Source: Gonapodya prolifera JEL478 (Eukaryota; Monoblepharomycota; Monoblepharidomycetes; Monoblepharidales; Gonapodyaceae). Taken from it: a stretch of 44,597 nt of DNA. The notes under the pieces are model-generated. The model was given only the letters and a program-made list of their open reading frames with translations. It did no database searches and was not told the origin of the DNA. This document shows, piece after piece, positions 10,940 to 24,281 of the stretch; position 1 is the first letter of the stretch; every line of letters starts with the position of its first letter. The DNA lies in the NCBI GenBank assembly GCA_001574975.1, contig KQ965796.1:46997-91593 (forward strand), read 5' to 3'. The position numbers and the translations under genes are program-made.

Positions 10940-12078
10940 TCATTTCTTAGACTTTTTGGCCTTTGTTTTCTGCAAAGGTGCATTTCGTCAGCTGAGGCCT
11001 GAATTCACGACACGTCAGATCAGAAGCAAACCTTGGATTTAGCTTTCCAATCATCATCGTCATCATCACCATCAGACCCAACTTTCTTGCGCTTCTTCTT
11101 CCACTGGGCGGAAGCAGGTGGTGGTTCTCGTTCGGTGTCTGACTGTGGCCCTGCATTGTCGTCGTCAGCGTTCGCAGGTGCTTGAGCCTTTGCGAAATCA
11201 AAGAGTTACTGCTGCATACTTTGCAGAGAGAAAGATGACAGCCGCTCACCTCGTCCGCCTCATTTGCCCCGGATAGAATGGCTTTTCGAACTCGTTCCTA
11301 GACACGTCGAATTCGGAAGTTCAATTCAATGCTCTCCCATGAACCCAAATGGACACGATGGACCGACCTGATCTTCAGGAGTGAGCTTCTTGAGACCCAC
11401 AAGACGACTCAGGGCCATATTCCGAAGTAGCAAACTGGTGACACAGTCCCAGTGGCGATACTCTCGACCCTCGCGATCGTACATGCGAAAGAAGCGTTTC
11501 GGACCACCGAGGCGAAGGCTTCCTTCGGCGATGGTGCGATTACGGCAGCTTTCGATTCGATGGAGGGAGATGTGCGGGATTGTTCAGAGCTTCGGTACGG
11601 AAGCTGGTGGACATTGGCCGATTGCTCACCTCTTTGGCCCCCGACATCTGGACATGGATGTTGGCGCATACTCAACGATGTGCTTTTCATCATCGTGAGC
11701 CCCCATTGCGGCTCGATACCTCGGTTGCGATCACAACGGAGGAAACGTGTGGCCAAGTGTGGCCTGTCTGCGGCCGCAGCCACGTTTCGTCACACCTGCA
11801 AATCTGACCGCATGTTCACGAGTCGAAAAAAGACAGTTGGCAGTATTTCGGCAACATTTCTCTTTAACTTCCTCCAGGATGAGTCCTTCAATTTCACTCG
11901 GGAGAGCGGCTTCTGGCGCCAACGGAATCCTTCTCACCCTTTTTGCACTCTTCGGTGGTGGCACATTCTTGCGCTCTTATTTGGTTGGAGGTTCAAATGT
12001 TTCGGCTTCGGTCTCCAATCTCCCGTTTGCATTTTCCCTTTGCACCTGTTTGAACGGACAATCGAAGGAACCCGACAT
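10940..12078 (-). CDS. PARP-type zinc-finger protein
   Basis: The - strand encodes a clear PARP-type zinc finger. Exons near 11640-11706 and 11380-11550 give HIVEYAPTSMSRCRGPK, then CRNRTIAEGSLRLGG, FFRMYDREGREYRHWDCV, and GLKKLTPEDQERVRKAI. Cysteines and an H-x2-C are placed as in the finger that binds DNA ends in PARP1 and DNA ligase III. After this comes an acidic/basic tail (SAQWKKKRKKVGSDGDDDDD) and a last exon rich in Lys, ending at TGA 10940. No PARP catalytic domain follows, so this is a stand-alone finger protein, probably nuclear. The first two cysteines appear separated by five residues across an intron rather than the usual two, so that exon junction may be off. The 5' part (ATG 12078, MSGSFDCPFKQVQRENANGR) has one in-frame TAA (removable by a 70-nt intron) and could belong to a separate gene; ATG 11706 is an alternative start. 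Confidence 0.6.
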
Positions 12079-12118
12079 GCTTACTGTGCGAACATCACTC
12101 CTTTCCTCCCGCTTCTCC

Positions 12119-14547
12119 ATGGCCGCTGTCACCACGGGCGTCGCTCATAGCCGGACTCTCAGTAGCGCCGCAAGGGAAGCCCAGCTTGGCTTTTTCGCGC
12201 TCCCACAGATCCAAAACGAGCCCATGGTGGGAATCACTGTTACTTTGACCATTTAACGCGTTCTACTCACCGTCCTCGTCGGTCGCTTCCCTGGAATTCT
12301 CAACGGATGGTCGACACAAACATCTAAAGCGCCCTTACCCCGTAGGCTCTGCCGACCGAGAGAATCTGAAAGAAGCCATCAAAGAGCTGCGCTCCGAGCT
12401 CCCGTTTGAGGTCCCTGCCGTCATCAACGGTCATGAGCTCCGATCATCGTCCGGTTCTTCCCTCTCGCACCAGCTAATTCCTTTCGAACACGCGACCGTC
12501 CTCGCAAAGTACCACGAGGTGGATGCAAAAACCGTGGTGGAGCGAGCGATTCCGGGAGCGCTCGAGGCGAAGCGGTCGTGGGAGACAATGAACTTTACCG
12601 ATCGAGCAAGCATCTTTCTCAAGGCCGCGGATCTTGTCGCCAACAAATACCGGTACAAGATTCTTGCCGCTACTATGCTCGGACAGGTGAGCGTGTGGGC
12701 ACATTCGCGAATAGCCTTCTTCTCTCGTAACCTCTTCAACTCCTGGCCCAGGGCAAAAAGGTCTGGCAAGCCGAAATCGACGCCGCCGCCGAACTAGCCG
12801 ACTTCTTCCGCTTCAACGTGTGAAACGCCCAGCACCAAATATACTCCCAGCAGCCTCTGTCAAACCAGTCCGATGGGTACTGGAACCACGTCGAGTACCG
12901 CCCCCTCGAAGGGTTCGTCGCGGCAGTGTCGCCGTTCAACTTCACGGCAATCGGAGGGAATTTGGCAGGACCACCGGTGCTCATGGGTATGTCGTCACGG
13001 GGTCTTTGCTCCCACTTCAACAAAAAAACGCTCACCTTCCAAATTAACCCTCCCGACCCAGGAAACGTTGTCCTCTGGAAACCATCCCCCCACGCCGCCT
13101 GCTCCAACCACCTCGTTCTCCAAATTCTGCGCGAGGCCGGTCTCCCCGACGGCGTTATTCAATTCGTGCCCGGCCCCGCGGAGGACGTCGTCGGCGCCAT
13201 GGTTGATCACCCAGACTTTGCGGGTCTGCACTTCACGGGAAGCAGCGCGGTGTTCAAGGGACTGTATAAGAGGATTGCGGGGAATATTGATGGGTACAAG
13301 AACTTCCCCAGGATAGGTGAGCCTCTCTGTTGTTGGAATGGCCTCAGTCCTTCACGGCCTCACTTCACCATGGTCGACAACCGCCCCAGTTGGCGAAACC
13401 GGCGGTAAGAACATGCACTTTATCCACCACTCCGCGCACGTGCCCACAGTGGTCAACCAGACCATTCGTGGCGCATTCGAGTAGTCTGGACAGAAATGCT
13501 CGGCAACGTCACGGATGTACTGCCCGGACTCACTGTTGCCTGAAGTTAAGGAAAGTCTCGTTGAGGGAGTGAAGGCAATCAAAGTGGGGCCAGTGGACGG
13601 TGGGTTACGGTAGCATCATTTGAACTTCCCATTTCCTAACCTGGGTTAATGTTTCGGAGTCAGATTTCTCCACGTTCGTGTCGGCCGTCATCCACAAGGC
13701 CTCTTTCGAGAAGTGCAAGTCTTACATCGAGCACGCCAAAGCCGCACCCTATGCCGATATTCTCACTGGGGGAGTGTGTGAGTCCATTTTCTTACTTATC
13801 CGGCGAAGCCGAGGTAAGACACGGAAGCCTTTTAGGCGATGATTCGAAAAGATACTACGTCCACCCCACTGTTATCGTGACTAAAAATCCGTCGTACAAA
13901 AGTATTACTGAAGGTGCGTAGTAGCTACCCAATGGGGAGGTTCGCTTTTCCCGACGGCACTTCAACAAGGTAATGTTCTCCTCTCACAGAGATTTTTGGG
14001 CCCATTCTGACAATTTTCGTATACCCCGCTGATAAATACGAAGAGACTGTGGGTATCATTTGCTCATCAACCACCATGTCACACATGTGAATAATTCGTC
14101 CCCATTTCCCCTCAGCTCCAACTTGCGGACCAGACATCAAGCTACGCTCTCACAGCAGCCCTATTTGCGAGAGACCGTGAAGCGCAGATAGTAGGGGCGG
14201 AAGCGCTGCGAAACTGCGCAGGGAACTTTTACATCAATGACAAGTCGACCGGGGTGAGTCGCGCTTTGTCATGCCGCTTCCACCACTGATGCTATTCTAA
14301 ACACCATTCAACTATTTAAATCAGGCTATCGGTGAGGCGCTGTAAATCTTCCCATCGCCGTTTACAATTCTCACCTTCCACATTGAATCCAGTCGGCCAA
14401 CAACCGTTCGGCGGGTCTCGCGCCTCAGGCACCAACGACAAAGCCGGGGCGGCCATTAACCTTCTGCGATGGGTCTCTCCTCGCGCCGTCAAAGAAAACT
14501 TTAGGGATCTCTCAGGGTACACGTATCCGAGTAACGCTGCCGCATGA
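12119..14547 (+). CDS. PUT2: Delta-1-pyrroline-5-carboxylate dehydrogenase, with two in-frame stops
   Basis: This is an ALDH4-family enzyme that oxidises glutamate semialdehyde to glutamate in mitochondrial proline degradation. Exon 1 (12119-12226) is a likely mitochondrial presequence ending in QIQNEPM; exon 2 starts at 12330 with RPYPVGSADR. Family motifs follow: SPFNFTAIGGNLAG, VVLWKPS, LHFTGSSAVFK, VGETGGKN with the catalytic Glu, GQKCSATSR with the catalytic Cys, EEIFGPILTIFVYP, NFYINDKSTG and VGQQPFGGSRASGTNDKAG. It ends at TGA 14545. Two stops interrupt conserved exons: TGA 12821-12823 after FFRFNV, and TAG 13482-13484 in AFE-stop-SGQKCSA, where the family has Tyr or Phe. No intron of reasonable size removes them without losing conserved residues. 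A 7-nt micro-exon lies at 14325-14331. The gene is either freshly inactivated or affected by base errors, since splice sites and all other motifs look intact. Confidence 0.85.
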
Positions 14548-14906
14548 ATGTTTTGTCGAGCATGTTCGGGCGTCTCTAAGAATATCGTGATTAATTTCTT
14601 CATCGCAACGAAAAACTGTACACTGAGGAGTGTGGACTTTGAATGAGGAGTTGCGCTTTCATCATAAGACGAATGTCACCATCCGCACAATCCAAGCATG
14701 TGTTTCGGGTCCATGTGTAGAGGGTCAAATATCATCATAATATTCTCCTCCTTCGAACCTGATTTTTCATTTGTACAAATCCAACAAACGACTAATCTTT
14801 GTGATAATACCTAATATTTTTCTCGAAAAGATCATGAAGTATTAGCTTCACATACGACTCCCTTTTGAAACAACCATTCCAACGTTATGCCATTTGCGAT
14901 CACCAC
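14548..14906. other. Intergenic, convergent 3' ends
   Basis: AT-rich stretch between the 3' ends of the P5C dehydrogenase (+) and aldolase (-) genes. No gene seen; it probably holds both 3' untranslated regions. Confidence 0.4.
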
Positions 14907-16895
<1,989 letters not shown>

Positions 16896-17206
16896 GCAAA
16901 GACGGTCAGGGCGCTTTTACGAGACAGAGAAACATTTTCCTTCCAGTTTGCCCCACTGGGTCGTCGAACGGTCAGTCCATCGAACCTCCTTCGCCAGTGA
17001 GTCGAGGAATGAGTCATAGAAGAGACCCGGAAAACGCGCTTTCCAGCGAGTCCATCACGCGTCCACGCGTCCACCACGCTCTCAAGTTGATGTGGGAGCT
17101 TGTCACATCCTCCCACAGACGCCGCAAAGTCTGCAACAGCGTCATTCACTTTCCGGCGAAACGGGTACCGACTCCGAAACCGAGTCCAGGGGCGTCTCAG
17201 CCCCGG

Positions 17207-17665
17207 TCAGTAATCACCTGCAAATTTTTGAGGCATGATAAGTTCGATTAGAACACCTGAATTCGTCTGAATGAGTTTCCGGGTTGATGAAAATTTGAGT
17301 TGGTACAGCATCTGCTGCGCCACTTGCTGCGGCCCCGGCAGGTCCGATGGTGTCAGCACTGAGACGCGTTGGAAAGGGAGATTTGAGGTCAGAGCCAAGC
17401 GAGATGACAATTTTGACTTCTTTTATTCTCATAGAGAGTGTGTTCCAGTATTGCAAGAGCCCGGAGCGCCCTGCGAAGCGAATACCTTTTTCGCCCCCAA
17501 TCCGACCGAATTTCGAATTCCGTCCCATTGCCGTCTAGCATTAAAAGCGCGTGTACTGTCTCGTACATCTGACGCGATTCTGCGATTCGGAGCAACACCT
17601 TTCCCGGGGTCGGAACGTTCCGGGTGCAGTGGCCCCACAATCACCACAGTGCTGCCGTGACCCAC
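17207..17665 (-). CDS. Small unrecognised protein gene
   Basis: Two protein-like segments join across a likely intron. The upstream one contains GKVLLRIAESRQMYETVHA and LLMLDGNGTEFEIRSDWG. The downstream one contains LPFQRVSVLTPSDLPGPQQV and LKFSSTRKLIQTNSGVLIEL, stopping at 17207. A donor GTATTC near 17495 and an acceptor near 17420 would link them. I do not recognise the family. It is head-to-head with fumarase with only a few tens of bases between likely starts, suggesting a shared promoter. The start codon is uncertain (17640 or 17665 in different frames). Confidence 0.35.
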
Positions 17666-17738
17666 AGCACATCACTCCGCTGCCTGCCTGCCTTCGCAAA
17701 ACCACTACCATCGCCCTTCCTCCCCCCCTCTTCCCGGC

Positions 17739-20260
<2,522 letters not shown>

Positions 20261-20618
20261 GGGAGAGGTGGACAACCGAGGGGAGATTCTGTGAGGCTGC
20301 CTAGAAAAAATTTGACGGTGGTCTCAACGTCGACGCTACTGCACGGGTGCGAGGCGACGAGACGCGGCGCTGGACGTTTGGTAAATTTGCAACAAATATT
20401 CCCTTATACTACCACTATTCCACGACTTCGCAACGGTTGTTGAAGCACGCAAATATAATCGTATCTTTACCTTTTAAAACCTGCTGAGGTCTGGCTTCGA
20501 TTTTGATTTTGGGGTGAAGATGATCTGATGCAAGTGCCGCACGAACAATGACGGGCAAGTGGCAACGCCGCATCTTATTGTGAGGTACATCGTTTTTCAC
20601 TCCTCTAACTGAACACAC
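20261..20618. other. Intergenic, convergent 3' ends
   Basis: This lies between fumarase (+) and the MmgE/PrpD gene (-). No coding or RNA gene was recognised. Confidence 0.4.
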
Positions 20619-22686
20619 CTACTCCCACACAGTCTTCAAATCCGCCACCTCATACTTGGTTCCCAGTCCCTTCACCATCTCAACCAACTTTGCTGCCTTG
20701 TCCTCTCCCAACACCGGTTGTACCAGCCCCGTCGCCTTGGCCTCCAACCTCGCCCACTGCTCCTCCAAGTTCTCCGCCGCCTTGCTCGAATCGTGCGCGG
20801 CCTGCGCAACCCTTCCGTCAGTAAGCTCCACCTCAACTTCGGCCTTGGATCCGGCCGGGTCCCACCCCTTGCGGAAGTCGATCTCGACCTTGTCGCGAAG
20901 GGCTATGAGGGCCGGGTCCTCGCAGAGTGAAGAGGTCCAAACGTCGAGCCGGGACGTGTCCACCCCGCGGAGGGCCGCTGCCACGGTGAGACGGAGGGAA
21001 AATTTGGCTTCGAGCCCAGTTGTTGGTTTGGGGATGTTGCAGACACGGCTTTGGTGGCAGAACGGGAAGGGATTGAGCCAGCTGCCATAGTACTCGCAGG
21101 AAAGTGTGTCACTCACCTCGTGGTCTCATCAATCACGAGTTTGATTTTCGCGATCTCGTCAACACCAATCGGCTTGGCGCTAGGACCAACCAACGGCGTG
21201 TACCCGAGCTGCGAGCGGCACTTGAGCGCCGACTCAATCGGGGCGTGCTGGGCACGATTTGTATGTCACTTCTCAGTTCACAATTGACTTGCAGACAATA
21301 ACTCACCGTCAAGTAACAACTCGCGTGGTACTTGAACAGATTGTCACGAAGATGTAATCCGAGGTCATTGTTCGGGGTCGCGAGGCAGCGGTCAGGGTGG
21401 AAGTCGGAAGAATGAGCAGAAGCGAAACCTTGAATGAACGATCACACATATATGGCAGTGAGTCTCAAAGCTGTAAGCACGATCAATAACAACAGCTGAT
21501 CATACCTTGGTCGCACTCGATAGCATCCACTCGACTCTGGAACCCGCGTTCGGCCAGGCGCGCGGCGGACAGACCGTTGTACGCCGCGCGGCCGGCGTGG
21601 AGAGGTTTGCAGTGCGTACCAAAGAGACCCTGTGTCGGCACGAGGTAAAGAACTTTATCGGCGACTCCTAAATCGTGGTCGGAAGGGGGTTCAGCAACGC
21701 ACCTTGAGGCCTCCTGCCTGCGCCGCAGCGTTTCCGATGGCGTGTGCGGTTTCAACTTCCCCGAGGCCAAGGGCAGCAGCGGAGCCTGCAGCAGCTCCCA
21801 AGGCACCCAGTGTCCCGGTTGCGTGGAAACCACGACCGTCGTCTAAATGGCAATGGGGTGGAGAATTTATAAGTACTGACACTCAGGTGGTCTGGGAACT
21901 AGGACGCATCAATGTACTCACAATGGTCTGGTTCCAAGAGCATCCCCAGCCTGCACATTATCTCGTAGCTCGCGACAAACCCACGGACGAATTTGTCCCA
22001 TGTCACAACGTGGGGTCTGGTTTCGGCGAGGGCGTACATGGGTGGAAGGCATGCGACGGAGGGGTGACCGAGAATCCTATCAAAACCCACAGCGGTCACG
22101 ATACAAAGCGTCGACATGTATATCATGTGATGAAATATGGGCTCAAAGTAACTCACGCAAAGTTCACATCATCGTAGTCAAGGGCTGTATCGAATACCGT
22201 CATGTAAGCGTCATGGTCCACCATCGTTTCATTTCTGCCAGTGAACAATCACCGTGGGATTTTGTGCCGTTGAGAAGAGCAGCGCTCAGTGCCGGCAAAC
22301 GGAGTTTTGAGCCCCAAACCGAGGCCGTCGCGGAACCACCCTAGATATCGGCCATCAGTAAATAATTATCGGTCATGAGTCAATAAAGTAATGTGATCGG
22401 TGGAATCACAAGCAATTCCAGCGAGCCGTGCACGAACCTGCTCAACCAAATCGTCCTGCAGAATGTCCACTAGCGGATCTCCATTCGCCGCGATCGTGAC
22501 CGCCAATGTGTCCAGCATGCATTGCTTGGTGAGCGTCACGACATCCGGGTGAAGGCTCGCGGGGAACGTCGATGCGGATGCGTTCACTGTCGAAGCAGAC
22601 GCCGATGGGTTGACGTAGGACACGGCGAGTCTGGCCAGCGACAGCGTGATGCCGGATTTCTGTCGCGTGGCAGCTGAGACAGACAT
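20619..22686 (-). CDS. MmgE/PrpD family protein (methylcitrate dehydratase / aconitate decarboxylase fold)
   Basis: The exons spell an MmgE/PrpD protein. The start MSVSAATRQKSGITLSLARL at ATG 22686 is followed by TKQCMLDTLAVTIAANGDPL, GGSATASVWGSKLRLPALSA with ALLNGTKSH, ALDYDDVNF, ILGHPSVACLPPMYALAE, RGFHATGTLGALGAAAGSA, FGTHCKPLHAGRAAYNGLSA, DNLFKYHASCYLT, APIESALK, and a long C-terminal exon ending in TAG at 20619. The family includes 2-methylcitrate dehydratase and cis-aconitate decarboxylase; the exact substrate cannot be told. FKYHASCYLT and LDYDDVN resemble bacterial MmgE-like members, so bacterial origin is possible, but the gene has at least seven spliceosomal introns and is well established in the genome. 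It borders the AT-rich island. Confidence 0.82.
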
Positions 22687-23249
22687 TTCTTGCGAGAAGC
22701 CACAATGCCGGCTGATTGTGCGGCTACGATTGATTCCGAATCTTCCGCGGATTCTTCACAATACAAGTAAAAACAACATGACAGTCAGGATAACTAGGTA
22801 TTAGCAAATATCTTGCACAGTGTTCCTTCGACCCGACGCCTCGATTGCGTGTCCATTGCGATCGGAATACGAGTTTCTCAGTCAAGGAAGAACGGCGGGG
22901 TAGTTTCTAAATGAAACCTAATGGTCGTGAAGGACCTATCAAGACGGTGGGTGTCCCGGTTGCAAATTTCGGGTCCCCGTCTCTCCATCGTCTTTGTCGG
23001 GAAAATTGATTTTGCCGGACGTAATAATTTTCGGATTTTCACTTCTTTACAATTCTAAGAATCAATAAATACAACCCCATTTTCACCGTGAACCGCAAAG
23101 TGCTCTCCATTCTCTCCTTCAACATAGCCATTTCACACAAAGATCCCGGTTTTGGTAAACAAGAACGTAGTTCCTTGTGAACTGTTTATTAATTGAATGA
23201 ACTTGTGTGAATCCCTTGGATTTAAGAATGCGAAAAATGTTCCACACAA
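22687..23249. other. Intergenic, GC-to-AT composition border
   Basis: Upstream of the MmgE/PrpD start the sequence changes from GC-rich to AT-rich. No ORF of note is present. The stretch marks the left side of the accessory island; I do not see a convincing terminal repeat here. Confidence 0.4.
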
Positions 23250-23537
23250 TCACATCGTTACTAGAGGCAAATGACTATATTGATCAGCGCATGAGCCATG
23301 ATATCTCATCATGATTGGTCTGTGGTGCAACAAAAACATCACGTACGCTCTATTTTCAGCTTTGATGGCCCTCTCCTTGGCTTCAGAAGCCTCTCGTTTG
23401 GCCTTGGCTGCTTCTTTCCTTGCTCTAGACAATGTTCTCTTGGCTTCAGCTGCTTCTTGTTTGGCTTTCGCCGCCTCTCTCCTGGCTTTTTTCAACTTCC
23501 TTTGCAAATCTGCAATGATCAAATCTTTTGGATCCAT
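23250..23537 (-). CDS. Small Ala/Lys/Glu coiled-coil protein
   Basis: A 95-residue ORF from ATG 23537 begins MDPKDLIIADLQRKLKKARR and runs into about 60 residues of Ala/Lys/Glu/Arg heptad-like repeats (units such as EAAKAK and EASEAK), a strongly predicted single alpha-helix or coiled coil. The tail (MFLLHHRPIMMRYHG) is more hydrophobic. The reading frame stays open upstream to 23666, so a longer form is possible. Function unknown. It lies just downstream of the LRAT-like gene on the same strand and might be its C-terminal exon. Confidence 0.5.
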   Translation of the reverse strand: MDPKDLIIADLQRKLKKARREAAKAKQEAAEAKRTLSRARKEAAKAKREASEAKERAIKAENRAYVMFLLHHRPIMMRYHGSCADQYSHLPLVTM

Positions 23538-23640
23538 TGCAATAGATGTTATGAAAATATTTCGGAAATTTTGACGATCACGGACACTTCGCAATGTTTT
23601 GTAGTCCAAGCTATAATATTCAAGACGACTTGATTTCTCT

Positions 23641-24161
23641 CTACTTGAAACTAGCTTTATTTTCATTCATTTCAGTGACTTTTGGTAAATCAATTGGAAT
23701 ATGACTCCCAGACCGACAAAAGTGGGCAAAGTTTTCGCAATTTACTAGAATAGTTTTGTACTTTTGCTTTTTGGTTGCCTCACAGAGTCTTATTGCTCTT
23801 TGCACCCCAATATTCCTTCCCTCTTGAGAATCATCTTGAAATTTCACACATCTAACCATGTTTCCACCACCTTTTTGCATAGTTTCTGATAGCACCCCCA
23901 TATGTTTGCAACTCCCAAGATGAATTATTCTTGGTATGCCACACTAATTGTTGTTTACATTGATCATCAATTCCAGCGTGTAGCATGAAATGCCAAGCAC
24001 CAAGTTCACCATTCCCTTGGATAGGGTAAGCAAGAAGATCTCCTTCTAGAAATATGGTGTAGATATCAAACTCATCACTGCCTTTTGGTGTGAGCAAGAC
24101 ATTTAATGCGCGTCAAATTTTGCTCAATTATTTGCCAAGTGTTATCAGATTGGTTTTTCAT
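23641..24161 (-). pseudogene. LRAT/NC-domain-like protein, two frameshifts
   Basis: From ATG 24161 (MKNQSDNTWQIIEQNLTRI) the frame changes twice. The pieces resemble an LRAT/NC-type papain-like fold: GDLLAYPIQG followed by GAWHFMLHAGID (the GDL-then-His strand) and later KTILVNCENFAHFCRSGSHI, which has the NCE-(H/N)-F Cys motif. Such domains act as acyltransferases or thiol hydrolases with a His-His-Cys set; here the Cys and one His are visible. Frame changes fall at AAA (about 24113) and at GGGGG (about 23897), each consistent with one extra base. Either the gene is decayed or these are homopolymer errors; introns are a third possibility. It sits immediately downstream of the Fanzor gene on the same strand. 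Confidence 0.5.
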
Positions 24162-24281
24162 TGTCTTGAATATCCTATTGGGAAATATTGCCGTACAAAA
24201 AGCTTGTGTCAAAAACACCATGTAGCAATAAAGGGATTTTCACCCCATGGAGCCTATTTAAGCACCAAAAATTTAAACTAT

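Noticed and set aside
12813-12846. A 15- or 33-nt intron removing the TGA in P5C dehydrogenase
   Set aside because: Either would delete part of a conserved helix between RFN and QQP, so an intron is a poor explanation for this stop.
2761-14547. Reassigned stop codons (UAR or UGA as sense) to explain in-frame stops in several genes
   Set aside because: Aldolase ends at TAA right after its conserved C-terminal Tyr, MmgE/PrpD ends at TAG, and fumarase and the F-box gene end at TGA, so all three work as stops.
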